The translations under genes were made by a program, and so were the position numbers. From the NCBI RefSeq assembly GCF_000739615.1, contig NZ_BATP01000051.1, positions 50,768 through 114,767 of the forward strand: DNA of 64,000 nt. Reading direction: 5' to 3'. Source of the stretch: Haloferula sp. BvORR071 (GTDB lineage Bacteria > Verrucomicrobiota > Verrucomicrobiia > Verrucomicrobiales > Akkermansiaceae). Below are positions 16,068 to 23,957 of this stretch, one piece after another; position 1 is the stretch's first letter, and each line of letters starts with the position of its first letter. The notes beneath the pieces are model-generated. The model ran no database searches. It saw nothing but the letters and a program-made list of their open reading frames with translations, and was not told the origin of the DNA.

Positions 16068-17555
16068 ATGACCGTCGCACTTGTCTATCCGCACCAGCTT
16101 TACCCGGATCATCCGGCTTTGTCGGCGGGGCGGGCGGTGTATTTGATCGAGGACCCGCTGTTCTTCGGGAATGATCCGCGCTGGCCGCTGGCGGTGCACC
16201 GGCAGCGGCTGGTGTTGCACCGGGCGGCGATGAAATCGTGGGCGGAGGGGCGCGAAGGCTGCCGCTATGTGGAGACGCCGGCGGGGAGCAAGGTGGACTC
16301 GGCGGAGCTGTTAGATGAGCTGCTGCCGAAGCCGGTGAAGCGGATCGAGCTGGCGGATCCGGTGGATGATGTGCTGGAGCGGCGGCTGCGGCGCTTCGCG
16401 GCGGCCCGCGGGGTGGAGCTGGTGCTGCATCCCTCGCCGAATTTCCTGACGCCGCCGGATTTGTTGGAGAAGCACACGGGGCAGGATTGCGGGAAGCCCT
16501 TCATGGCGAATTTCTACCGTGAGCAGCGGCAGCGGATGGGGATCCTGCTGAATGCGGATGGCTCGCCGCGAGGTGGTCACTGGTCCTATGATGTGGAGAA
16601 CCGCCAGCGCTTCCCGGAGGATCACCTCGCGCCGCTGAAGCCGCAGCTGAAGCCGAATGCGGCGGTGCAGGAGGCGCTGGCGTATGTGGCGAAGCGCTTC
16701 CCGGGGAACCCCGGTGGCGTGGAGCGCTTCGGGTATCCGGTGACGCGGCGGCAGGCGCTGGCGTGGCTGGAGAAGTTCATGGCGGAGCGCTTCGCGGACT
16801 TCGGGGCCTATGAGGATGCGATCTCGCGGAATCACCGGGTGCTATTCCACTCGGTGCTCACGCCGGTGCTGAATATCGGGCTGATCTCGCCGCAGGAGAT
16901 CGTGGAGCGGGCACTTGCGCATGCGGAGAAGCACAAGGTGCCGCTGAACTCGCTGGAGGGCTTCATACGCCAGGTGATCGGCTGGCGGGAGTTCATGGCG
17001 GGGATCTATCGCCACCGCGGGGTGGAGATCCGGAATGCGAATTTCTGGGGCTTCCGGCGCAAGATGCCGGCGGCCTTTTACACCGGGACCACGGGAATCC
17101 CGCCGGTGGACGATACAATCCGCCGCGTGCTGGAGCATGGCTGGTGCCACCACATCGAGCGGCTGATGGTGATGGGGAACTTCATGCTGCTGTGCCGGAT
17201 CCGGCCGGATGAAGTTTACCGCTGGTTCATGGAGCTGTTTGTGGACGCCTACGATTGGGTGATGGTGCCGAATGTGTATGGCATGTCGCAGTTCGCGGAT
17301 GGCGGGACCTTCACGACCAAGCCGTATCTGAGCGGGTCGAACTATATACGGAAGATGTCGTACTATCCGGCAGGGGAGTGGTGCGAGGTATGGGATGCGC
17401 TGTTCTGGTGTTTCATCGGGGACTACCTGGAATTCTTCAGCGCGAATCCACGGCTAGCGATGATGGCGCGGAGCTGGGAGAAGCTGGCAGGGGAGAAGAA
17501 GGAGAAGCAGCGGAAAGTGATGGAAGGCTTCTTGCGGGGCCTGAAGAAGGACTGA
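16068..17555 (+). CDS. Photolyase/cryptochrome family protein of the FeS-BCP (6-4) type
   Basis: This 495-residue protein shows the pattern of the bacterial (6-4) photolyase/CryB group: FGYPVTRRQALAWLEKF, then FIRQVIGWREFMAGIYRH, HHIERLMVMGNFMLL, DAYDWVMVPNVYGMSQFADG and KPYLSGSNYIRKMS. It should use FAD (and probably ribolumazine or a pterin) to repair UV-made pyrimidine (6-4) photoproducts or act in light sensing. In well-studied members the segment after SGSNYI-KMS carries a C-x2-C pair and a further Cys ligating a 4Fe-4S cluster. Here it reads YYPAGEWCEVWDALFWCF, so the C-x2-C pair is absent and the loop shortened. Whether a cluster is bound is doubtful. Confidence 0.8.
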   Translation: MTVALVYPHQLYPDHPALSAGRAVYLIEDPLFFGNDPRWPLAVHRQRLVLHRAAMKSWAEGREGCRYVETPAGSKVDSAELLDELLPKPVKRIELADPVDDVLERRLRRFAAARGVELVLHPSPNFLTPPDLLEKHTGQDCGKPFMANFYREQRQRMGILLNADGSPRGGHWSYDVENRQRFPEDHLAPLKPQLKPNAAVQEALAYVAKRFPGNPGGVERFGYPVTRRQALAWLEKFMAERFADFGAYEDAISRNHRVLFHSVLTPVLNIGLISPQEIVERALAHAEKHKVPLNSLEGFIRQVIGWREFMAGIYRHRGVEIRNANFWGFRRKMPAAFYTGTTGIPPVDDTIRRVLEHGWCHHIERLMVMGNFMLLCRIRPDEVYRWFMELFVDAYDWVMVPNVYGMSQFADGGTFTTKPYLSGSNYIRKMSYYPAGEWCEVWDALFWCFIGDYLEFFSANPRLAMMARSWEKLAGEKKEKQRKVMEGFLRGLKKD

Positions 17556-17696
17556 TTCACTGGAAGGATTTGAGGCACCTACGACGGTCGCATTCGGCAA
17601 CCCTTGGGCTATAGGAGGGAACGGCGTTGCCGTTCTTGGAGAGTGAAGTTAGTGCGCGCAAAAGGGGAGACGTGAGGTCGTGGCTTACCGTTCTTG

Positions 17697-18107
17697 TCAG
17701 GGGAGGGTGAAGAAGTCGCCGGAGCCCTCGGGGTGCTCGCGCTCGAGTTGTGCTACGCGCTTGCGGGCTGCGCCGGCGACGATGACGTGGCGGAGGAAGA
17801 GTCCGGCGCAGGCGATCACCATTCCCGCGAAGATATAGACAGGCATGATGTCGATATGATCGGGCTTCCACCAGCCGGGGCCGAGGGACTTGGGGACAAA
17901 CTGGAAGGCGATGAAGACGAGGATCACGCCGAGCGAGCCGTAGGCCATGGCGCAGCGTTGTTCGCGGAGGACGGTGTGGCGGAGCTGGCGGCGCAGCTTG
18001 CGCCACTGCGCGGCGGCATCCAGCTCTGCACCCGCAGCCAGGGCGGAGGGTGGAGTCTGGTAGGGATTGTGCGGATCCCCGGCTGGCTTTGTGGCGGCTT
18101 TGCTCAC
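17697..18107 (-). CDS. Small membrane protein with NPYQ-type N-terminus
   Basis: This 136-residue protein is read from a GTG at 18107. GGAG lies five bases upstream, and the form starts MSKAATKPAGDPHNPYQTPP. Short N-terminal 'NPYQ-P' stretches are common in Verrucomicrobiota and Planctomycetota membrane proteins. Two membrane helices follow (about 60-80 and 97-116: MAYGSLGVILVFIAF and PVYIFAGMVIACAGLFL). The C-terminal RVAQLEREHPEGSGDFF is polar. A longer in-frame start at 18185 adds a His/Pro-rich stretch that looks untranslated. No function is suggested. Confidence 0.6.
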   Translation of the reverse strand: MSKAATKPAGDPHNPYQTPPSALAAGAELDAAAQWRKLRRQLRHTVLREQRCAMAYGSLGVILVFIAFQFVPKSLGPGWWKPDHIDIMPVYIFAGMVIACAGLFLRHVIVAGAARKRVAQLEREHPEGSGDFFTLP

Positions 18108-18228
18108 TTCTGCTCCGGGCACACTCGGCCACGCAGGCGCGTGGGGCGAGCGGAAAGGATGGTGGCAGCTTGGAAACCTAAGCAAGGCGACCAGTTTTCT
18201 ATCATATAAGAAAATCTGATTTTTACAA

Positions 18229-18257
18229 TTGACGCTGGAACGGCGACTGCATATCTA
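18229..18257 (+). promoter_or_regulatory. Sigma-70-like promoter for the candidate RNA
   Basis: TTGACG (18229-18234) and TATCTA (18252-18257) are separated by exactly 17 bases. They lie in an AT-rich stretch that contrasts with the surrounding DNA. Transcription would begin near 18264. Confidence 0.6.
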
Positions 18258-18263
18258 CCGGCA

Positions 18264-18520
18264 ACTTCATTCCACACGATGCGTCTCCACCGATCCGAAC
18301 TACAAAGCCGCGAGGTCCTCGTCACAGAGGTCTCCGCCCTTTGGCGCCGGGTCATCGGATCGCCGATTCAGGACAATAAATGCCTGAAATCATACGACGC
18401 AATGACCTTTGCCGGTAACCCGGCGCCCGAACGAAGCAGGACCAGGCCGCTGGCCTGATAGCCGCCTAAATCCAAGGATTTAAAGCCGCCCTGCTTCCAA
18501 ACCGGAAGCGGGGCTTTTTG
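18264..18520 (+). ncRNA. Candidate structured small RNA
   Basis: Between the promoter and a strong terminator lies about 220 bases packed with perfect hairpins. GGCGCCGGGT at 18343-18352 pairs with ACCCGGCGCC at 18418-18427 and encloses ATCGG/CCGAT (18354-18367) and TTCAGG/CCTGAA (18367-18388). CAGGCC/GGCCTG (18443-18457) and AAATCC/GGATTT (18468-18481) follow. I do not recognise it as 6S, SRP, tmRNA or RNase P RNA: the signatures of those are missing. A 59-codon ORF (18279-18458) overlaps it but has no ribosome site and no family features, and its ATG would lie about 15 bases from the RNA start. The RNA reading is therefore preferred. It lies upstream of tRNA-His. Confidence 0.55.
18484..18519 (+). 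terminator. Intrinsic terminator of the candidate RNA
   Basis: GCCCTGCTTCC pairs with GGAAGCGGGGC (one G-U) across a four-base loop, followed by TTTTTGTTTT. The U-tract is on the plus strand, so it ends a rightward transcript. The candidate RNA is the only upstream unit it can serve. Confidence 0.8.
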
Positions 18521-18742
18521 TTTTCCGCAAATCGTCCCACTCCAAACCCTTTACCCTTTCTCTGATTTTCGACCGTGATTCCGCGTCCATCGTAAAACCG
18601 ATTTCCTGACCGACCGTCCCGCCCGACGGCCCCAGAACCCCTTCCGATCCGGAAGCCGATATCGCCGCCATAAGATATGGCGCTGCGATAAAGGTATATC
18701 TAGGAACGTGGGAGAACTGTTGTCATGTGGTGGGGTCAAAAT

Positions 18743-18817
18743 GGTGGCCTTGGTGTAGAGGTAGCACCCCGCGTTGTGATCGCGGCAGGGCGGGTTCGAC
18801 TCCCGTAGGTCACCCCA
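18743..18817 (+). tRNA. tRNA-His (GTG anticodon)
   Basis: Acceptor stem GTGGCCT/AGGTCAC, D-arm with GGTGTAGAGGTAGCACC, anticodon loop TTGTGAT giving anticodon GTG, and T-arm GGCGGGTTCGACTCCCG. The base before the acceptor stem is G (G-1) and pairs with the discriminator C at 18814, the hallmark of tRNA-His. CCA is encoded at 18815-18817. Confidence 0.95.
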
Positions 18818-18848
18818 ATCCCCAATCCCTTTCTTTCTTCCTCCGGAC

Positions 18849-19439
18849 ATGACAGAGCACTTTCTCCAACGCAGTTCCGTCCTTGTCCTGAACCGCCACT
18901 GGCTCGCGATCGACGCGGTCACCCCGGTAGATGCCTTCGGCCACCTGGCCACCGGCACCGCGCGGGCGCTGCGGATCGAGGGCGATGCGATGCAGGCCTT
19001 TGACTGGGCGGACTGGCGCGCGCTGCCGGTGGTAGCGGGGGAGCCGGCGATCGGGACCACAACAGGTCCGGTGCGGATCCCCACGGTGATCGTGCTGGCG
19101 AACTACGACCGCGTGCCGATCCACGTGCCGAAGCTCGGCTTCCGCGCGATCTGGGAACGGGACGGCGGGCGCTGCCAATACAGCGGCCGCAAGCTGACCC
19201 CGGGTGAAGCGAACATCGACCACGTGCTGCCGCGTTCGCGCGGTGGCATCGACAGCTGGGAAAACTGCGTGCTCGCCTGCAGGGCTGTGAATGCCCGGAA
19301 GGGCGCGCGGACCCCGGCTGAGGCCGGCCTAAGGTTGCTAGCGCAGCCGAGGGTGCCGCGGTCGGTGCCGACATCACTGCGGATCCGCAATCTGTGGAAG
19401 ATCCCCGAGTGGGACTACTTCCTGAGACAAAATCACTAA
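18849..19439 (+). CDS. HNH endonuclease
   Basis: This 196-residue protein starts MTEHFLQRSSVLVLNRHWLA. Its N-terminal half (VLVLNR-W-AI, VPKLGFR) is typical of the common bacterial HNH family. The nuclease motif follows at about residues 112-150: RCQYSGRKLTPGEANIDHVL, then PRSRGG and WENCVLACRAVNARKG. The DHV...N...N/H residues that bind the catalytic metal are present. The usual CxxC zinc knuckle is altered to C-QYS-G, with only ENCVLAC retaining two cysteines. A role in DNA repair or defence is assumed for this family but not proven. It starts 31 bases after the tRNA gene. Confidence 0.8.
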   Translation: MTEHFLQRSSVLVLNRHWLAIDAVTPVDAFGHLATGTARALRIEGDAMQAFDWADWRALPVVAGEPAIGTTTGPVRIPTVIVLANYDRVPIHVPKLGFRAIWERDGGRCQYSGRKLTPGEANIDHVLPRSRGGIDSWENCVLACRAVNARKGARTPAEAGLRLLAQPRVPRSVPTSLRIRNLWKIPEWDYFLRQNH

Positions 19440-19573
19440 TTACTAAGCACTAATTTTCAAACCGAAGTGTGGAGAAGAGAGGGGTGGCGCTGCGATGCGG
19501 GCAGCTCGTCTCAACAGAATGTATCCGAGGTGCAAAGCGCCTGATCCCGGTGCCAGCTGCCTCTCTTCCACAC
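19432..19573. repeat. AT-rich repeat and inverted repeat after the HNH gene
   Basis: The stretch around 19435-19470 (CACTAATTACTAAGCACTAA and on) belongs to the same dispersed AT-rich family seen at 43346-43391 and 45631-45778. A GTGTGGAGAAGAGAGG block at 19468-19483 pairs imperfectly with CCTCTCTTCCACAC at 19560-19573. No gene is visible in 19440-19754. Confidence 0.5.
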
Positions 19574-19754
19574 GCTCCCGTCCGGGAACTAGTGCCTAGT
19601 GAACTCTCCTCAATCCAATGCACGAAGCCAATTTCATCTTTGCCATCATGGCGATCGCCTTCGCGCTGAGGTTCGCGTGGCTCGAACTCAGCAGCAGGTG
19701 ATCCGCCTTCGTCACTCACTTCCCTTTCCAATCTAACAGACCACACCGCCAATC

Positions 19755-20327
19755 ATGAAGACCATTGCTTCACCCGCCACCACCCGCCTTGAGACCGAAC
19801 GCCTGATCCTTCGGCCGGTGAATACCGCCGACATTCCCGCGATCGTGACTCATGCGGGTGACCCGCGGATCGCCTTCAAGACCACGCTGATCCCGCATCC
19901 CTACCATCTGGGCCACGCGCTCGACTGGCTGGAGTCGGTGATGGTGGATCGCAAGCAAGGCAATGAAGTCTTCGCGATCGAACGCAGGGATGAGCCTGAA
20001 GCCGGCATGATCGGGATCGTCTCGCTCGAGCTGCGCAGTGACAAGTGCAGCGCGGACGTGGGCTACTGGCTGGGCGTGCCGTACTGGCGCAAGGGCTACG
20101 CGACCGAGGCGCTGCGCGAGGTGCTGCGGCATGGCTTCGAGGATCGCAGCCTGCTCTACGTGGGTGCCTGCCACATGGCTGACAACCAGGCCTCGGGCCG
20201 GGTGATGCAGAAGGCGAACATGAAGTTCGAACACGTGATCCGCGGGGGCCTGGTGCGCTTCGGCACCGCTTATGACCGCGTGAACTATGGGATTTTCGCC
20301 GACGAATGGCGGTTCGCCGGCGGCTAA
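19755..20327 (+). CDS. GNAT acetyltransferase 1 (RimJ/RimL type)
   Basis: This 190-residue protein has the RimJ/RimL-like pattern: LETERLILRPVNTADIPAIV at the start, then DVGYWLGVPYWRKGYATEAL (the acetyl-CoA P-loop-like motif A), HGFEDRSLLY and ASGRVMQKANMKFEHV. It should transfer acetyl from acetyl-CoA to an N-terminus, an amino acid or a small molecule. It is the first of three tandem GNAT paralogues. CTAACA lies 17 bases upstream of the ATG. Confidence 0.85.
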   Translation: MKTIASPATTRLETERLILRPVNTADIPAIVTHAGDPRIAFKTTLIPHPYHLGHALDWLESVMVDRKQGNEVFAIERRDEPEAGMIGIVSLELRSDKCSADVGYWLGVPYWRKGYATEALREVLRHGFEDRSLLYVGACHMADNQASGRVMQKANMKFEHVIRGGLVRFGTAYDRVNYGIFADEWRFAGG

Positions 20328-20335
20328 GGGAAAAG

Positions 20336-20573
20336 GTAGTGGCGGGACGGTCGTGCCGTTCCGGCTGGGTAAAGTCCGCGTTGTGGCCTTCAAGCCTGAG
20401 TAACCCGGAACCCCAGCCGGAACGACGCGGCCGTTCCGCCATGAGCCCGCTTCAATGATCTGAAAAATCCAATCAACCACGAATGAACACGGATGGACAC
20501 GAATGAAAGGCAGGGAACACGGCCGGAACTGGATCTCCATTCGCGTTAATCCGTGTCCATTCGTGGTTGGTCC
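20336..20573. repeat. Two palindromic intergenic repeats between acetyltransferase genes
   Basis: 20340-20441 is an inverted repeat with arms GGCGGGACGGTCGTGCCGTT and GGAACGACGCGGCCGTTCCG-like sequence around a short middle. 20467-20573 is another: AACCACGAATGAACACGGAT at the left matches, inverted, ATCCGTGTCCATTCGTGGTT at the right. No gene is evident in the 300-base gap. Confidence 0.6.
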
Positions 20574-20627
20574 TGCCTTTTCCGGACGCCCGGGACGGTT
20601 TGCCCTTCGCTCCAAGCTCTTTGCCCA

Positions 20628-21173
20628 ATGAAACTCGAAAGCTCCAGACTCTTGCTGAAGCCCCCTACTGAAGAAGACATTCCGTCGATCGTGGCGGTGG
20701 CTTCGGATTGGCGGGTGGCGGAGATGGTGTTGGTGCCGCATCCGTATTTCCCCAGCCATGCGCAGACCTGGATCGAGCAGGCGCGGGAGTCGTGGCGCGA
20801 TCATGGCATGGGTGCCCTGGCTGTTTTCACGCGGCAGGGGCAGGCATTTGTCGGTGCGATCGGCTTGAAGCCGACGACCGTGGATGGCCATGCCTCTGCG
20901 GGCTACTGGTTCTGTCCCTCCGTGTGGGGCCGCGGTTTTGCGACCGAGGCGCTGCGGGAGCTGGTCCGATATGGCTTCGAGGTGCGGAAGCTTCAGCACA
21001 TCGAGGCAGGTCATTTGTTAGAGAATCCCGCTTCCGGCCGGGTGATGGAGAAGGTGGGGATGGCTCATGCTGTCCGCGTCGATCTGCCGCACCGGGATGA
21101 TCCCGGGGTGATCGTGTCCGGGATCCAGCGCTGCATCTCGGCGGAGGAGTGGGAAGCACTGAAAGCTGCATAG
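20628..21173 (+). CDS. GNAT acetyltransferase 2
   Basis: This 181-residue protein is read from the ATG at 20628 (MKLESSRLLLKPPTEEDIPS). Motif A is FCPSVWGRGFATEALRELVR, preceded by VGAIGLKPTTVDGHASAGYW, and ENPASGRVMEKVGM closes the fold. It is a paralogue of the genes at 19755 and 21558. The first codons of a longer frame lie in the palindromic repeat, so the start at 20628 is safer. The substrate is unknown. Confidence 0.83.
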   Translation: MKLESSRLLLKPPTEEDIPSIVAVASDWRVAEMVLVPHPYFPSHAQTWIEQARESWRDHGMGALAVFTRQGQAFVGAIGLKPTTVDGHASAGYWFCPSVWGRGFATEALRELVRYGFEVRKLQHIEAGHLLENPASGRVMEKVGMAHAVRVDLPHRDDPGVIVSGIQRCISAEEWEALKAA

Positions 21174-21228
21174 CTAGATGACCATGAATCTATTCATTCC
21201 AAAGTGCCCCTTCACCAAGTGGCTGAAA

Positions 21229-21548
21229 AGGTGGTCCGCACAGCCCTCTGTGCGGCCGAAGTGACCCTTGTAGCATACTCTACTTGGTGGCCCCCGGGGT
21301 TGGCTTGCCTTGAGAACTCCTTCTAAAAATCAGATGATGGTGAGAGCGCAGTTTCCCGAGGGCACTTGGTCTCCGGCTACCGTCAGAACTGCTTCGCCGC
21401 ACAGAGGGCTGTGCGGACCACCTTTTGCTGGTCTCCGACGACAACCAGAACTGCTTCGCCGCAAGGCTAAAATCTCCGCCAACCCGGGGCACCCGGTGTT
21501 GACATCCACTAGAACTACCTCGTCCGCACACGGCGTGTGCGGACTACC
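21229..21548. repeat. Three further copies of the CCGCACAG palindrome
   Basis: GTCCGCACAGCCCTCTGTGC (21232 on), CCGCACAGAGGGCTGTGCGG (21397-21416) and GTCCGCACACGGCGTGTGCG (21522 on) are related palindromes. They match 10166-10197. The gap 21174-21557 holds no gene that I can support. Confidence 0.6.
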
Positions 21549-21557
21549 TCCAATCCC

Positions 21558-22127
21558 ATGAAGCCCATCGTTCCCATCGTTTTGAAATCCACGCGCCTGA
21601 TCTTGCGTCCGCCCTTGCCGGAGGATGCAGCGCGCATCGAGTGCTTCATCAGTGACCGCCGGGTGGCGGAGATGACGGCGCTGATCCCGCATCCCTACCC
21701 GCGGGGCGGGTGCGTGGACTGGATTCGCCTGACCGAGCAGCAGTGGCTGGAGGGAGTGAAGGCTTCCTTTGTGATCTGCCTGCGCGATTCAGGTGATCTG
21801 GTCGGCGCGATCTCCTTCTTCTGCGATGGCTCGCGGGACAATGAGATCGGCTACTGGATCGGCGTGCCGCACTGGGGCCGGGGCTATGCCACGGAGGCGC
21901 TGGAGCGCGTCCTGCGCTATGCCTTCGACGAGCTCGAGGTGCAGCGCGTGGATACCTATCACTTTGCCCACAATCCTGCCTCCGGACGTGTGATGGAGAA
22001 GGCCGGGCTGAAATTCCTATCGAAAACCAAGCTGGGCGCGAGCCGTGGCGACGAGCAGTATGATGACGTCCGCTATGGCCTCAGCGCCGGCGAATGGCGT
22101 GCCCGACACGCCAGCATGGCAAAATGA
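21558..22127 (+). CDS. GNAT acetyltransferase 3
   Basis: This 189-residue protein opens MKPIVPIVLKSTRLILRPPL. The acetyl-CoA site is YWIGVPHWGRGYATEALERV and the fold ends with NPASGRVMEKAGLKFLSK, close to the two preceding paralogues. The start at 21558 is preferred to 21537 because the strand STRLILR is then at the usual distance from the N-terminus. The stop codon overlaps the start of the RtcB-like gene in an ATGA, so translation of the two is probably coupled. Confidence 0.83.
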   Translation: MKPIVPIVLKSTRLILRPPLPEDAARIECFISDRRVAEMTALIPHPYPRGGCVDWIRLTEQQWLEGVKASFVICLRDSGDLVGAISFFCDGSRDNEIGYWIGVPHWGRGYATEALERVLRYAFDELEVQRVDTYHFAHNPASGRVMEKAGLKFLSKTKLGASRGDEQYDDVRYGLSAGEWRARHASMAK

Positions 22128-23677
22128 ACTTATTGACGACAGAAGACCTGGTCGCCGCCGGCTATGAGCCGGGGCTGATCTTCAAAGACCTGCTCGCGAA
22201 AATCGCGGAGTATGAGGAACGCGGGATCGCGGACCCGAAGTATGCCCTGAAGCTGCTGAAGCGCGATGTGGCGCCGCCACCGGTGAAATACGCGATGCGC
22301 GAGAAGCCGGCACCGCTGGCGGAGGCGATCCAGGCGGAGAGCAAGGAGGAGAAGGCGAATGTGGAGCTGGTGCGCAAGAAGATGCACGAGCTGCTCAAGA
22401 CTCCGATCATCTCCCGCGGGGCGATCATGCCGGACGCTTGTCCGGTGGGTGGCAGCGCGCCGGCGGTGATCCCAGTGGGCGGGGCGATCGCGGTGGAGAA
22501 TGCGATCATTCCCTCCGCGCATTCGTCCGACATCTGCTGCTCGATGTACGCCACTTTCTACGAGGAGCGTAGTAGCGTGGGCAAGGAGATCGATGCGCTG
22601 ATGATCGCGACGCGCTTCGGGCCGGAGCACCGGCACCTCGATGACCTGGTGTATGACCCCGTGCTGGATGAGAATGTCTGGGGCAACCGTTTCCTGATCG
22701 GACTCCGCGAGCGTGCGGCGACCCAGATCGCAGACCAGGGGGATGGCAATCACTTCGCCTTCGTGGGGGAAGTGGATGTGGATGAAACGATGCTGGCGAT
22801 GCTGCGGCTGACCGGCCACACCGAGCTGGCGGATCAATTCGTGCTCACGCCGGAGGATGAGGGCAAGAAGCGCTACCGGGTGCTGGTCACCCACCACGGC
22901 TCGCGCAGCCTGGGCGCGCACGTTTACAAGCGCGGCCAGATCGCGGCGGAGAAGCATGTCGCGCGCAAGGCCCAGCACATCCCCGCCGCCGCAGCCTGGC
23001 TTGATGCGAGCTCCGACACCGGCCGCGATTACTGGCATGCGCTGGAGTATGTGGCGCGCTGGACCAAGGCGAACCACCGCTCGATCCACCAGCGCTTCCT
23101 GCAGCGCATCGGCGGCCATGCGGTGGCGGAGATTGGCAATGAGCACAACTTCGTCTGGCAGCGCGGCGATACCTTCTTCCACGGCAAGGGCGCGACCCCG
23201 GCGTGGAAGGATGAGCAAGGGCGGCCGCAGCTCGGCTTGATTCCTCTGAACATGGCCGAGCCGATTCTGTTAGTGCTGGGCGGCGATCGCGAGGAGTTCC
23301 TCTCCTTCGCCCCTCATGGTGCCGGGCGGAACCTCTCCCGCACCGCCCTGAGAAAACAGTTCCCGGATCAGGCCTCGCGGCGCACCGCGATCGAGCGCGG
23401 CACCGATGGCCTCGACGTCCGCTGGTTCTGCGGCAAGGCGGACCTCAGCGAGACACCCATCGCCTACAAGAACGCCGCCCAGGTGAAAGCCCAGATCCAG
23501 CACTTCGGCCTCGCCGAGATCGTCGCCGAGATCCGCCCCCTCGGCTGCATCATGGCCGGCGACTCCGGCCGCTCATGGCGCGACCGCGAAGAAGAACTCA
23601 CCCCCAAGCAGAAGCGGCAGATCCAGCACCGCTCCGAGCGACGCAGGGTGAATCAAGAGATGAAGGACGAGTGGTAG
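22124..23677 (+). CDS. RtcB-like RNA ligase
   Basis: This 517-residue protein starts MNLLTTEDLVAAGYEPGLIF. RtcB family features appear in order: HSSDICCSMYATFYE (metal-binding Asp and Cys), ADQGDGNHFAFVGE, VTHHGSRSLGAHV, IGNEHNFVW and the C-terminal HGAGRNLSRTAL block that includes the guanylated histidine. RtcB joins RNA 2',3'-cyclic phosphate or 3'-phosphate ends to 5'-OH ends using GTP and manganese, for RNA repair or tRNA splicing. A basic tail (KQKRQIQHRSERRRVNQE) ends it. It is longer than, and divergent from, canonical RtcB. The overlap with the GNAT gene is an unusual context. Confidence 0.82.
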   Translation: MNLLTTEDLVAAGYEPGLIFKDLLAKIAEYEERGIADPKYALKLLKRDVAPPPVKYAMREKPAPLAEAIQAESKEEKANVELVRKKMHELLKTPIISRGAIMPDACPVGGSAPAVIPVGGAIAVENAIIPSAHSSDICCSMYATFYEERSSVGKEIDALMIATRFGPEHRHLDDLVYDPVLDENVWGNRFLIGLRERAATQIADQGDGNHFAFVGEVDVDETMLAMLRLTGHTELADQFVLTPEDEGKKRYRVLVTHHGSRSLGAHVYKRGQIAAEKHVARKAQHIPAAAAWLDASSDTGRDYWHALEYVARWTKANHRSIHQRFLQRIGGHAVAEIGNEHNFVWQRGDTFFHGKGATPAWKDEQGRPQLGLIPLNMAEPILLVLGGDREEFLSFAPHGAGRNLSRTALRKQFPDQASRRTAIERGTDGLDVRWFCGKADLSETPIAYKNAAQVKAQIQHFGLAEIVAEIRPLGCIMAGDSGRSWRDREEELTPKQKRQIQHRSERRRVNQEMKDEW

Positions 23678-23793
23678 GGGGCGCTTCCCTTACGCAGAAT
23701 TCAGCGGAGTTGCGCATGGTTCTTCAGTGGAGTCGCCTCTAGTTCTTCAGCGCTGGAGGCGTTAAGATCTGGGGATCGTGCCTTTCGATCCGT

Positions 23794-23911
23794 GGTAGGG
23801 CGCGCTGGCCTCAGCGCGCCGCGTGCGATGTCGGGATCACCTTCGAGTGTAGAAAACGGTAAAGGTCCACGTGGATCGCACGCGGCTGCCTGAGGCCAAG
23901 CAGCCCTACCG
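23794..23911. repeat. GGTAGGGCGCGC palindromic repeat, copy 1
   Basis: GGTAGGGCGCGCTGGCCTCA at the left is mirrored by TGAGGCCAAGCAGCCCTACC at the right, with GTGGACCT/AGGTCCAC-like sequence in the middle. It is the same family as at 40504-40623 and 41098-41203. Confidence 0.65.
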
Positions 23912-23957
23912 AAGGCAGCGCTAGCTCCGATCCATCAGCAAATCTGACGGAGGGCCT

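Noticed and set aside
18279..18458. 59-codon ORF in the candidate RNA
   Set aside because: No ribosome site, no known family, and it covers the paired arms of a large stem-loop. The RNA reading explains the promoter, stems and terminator better.
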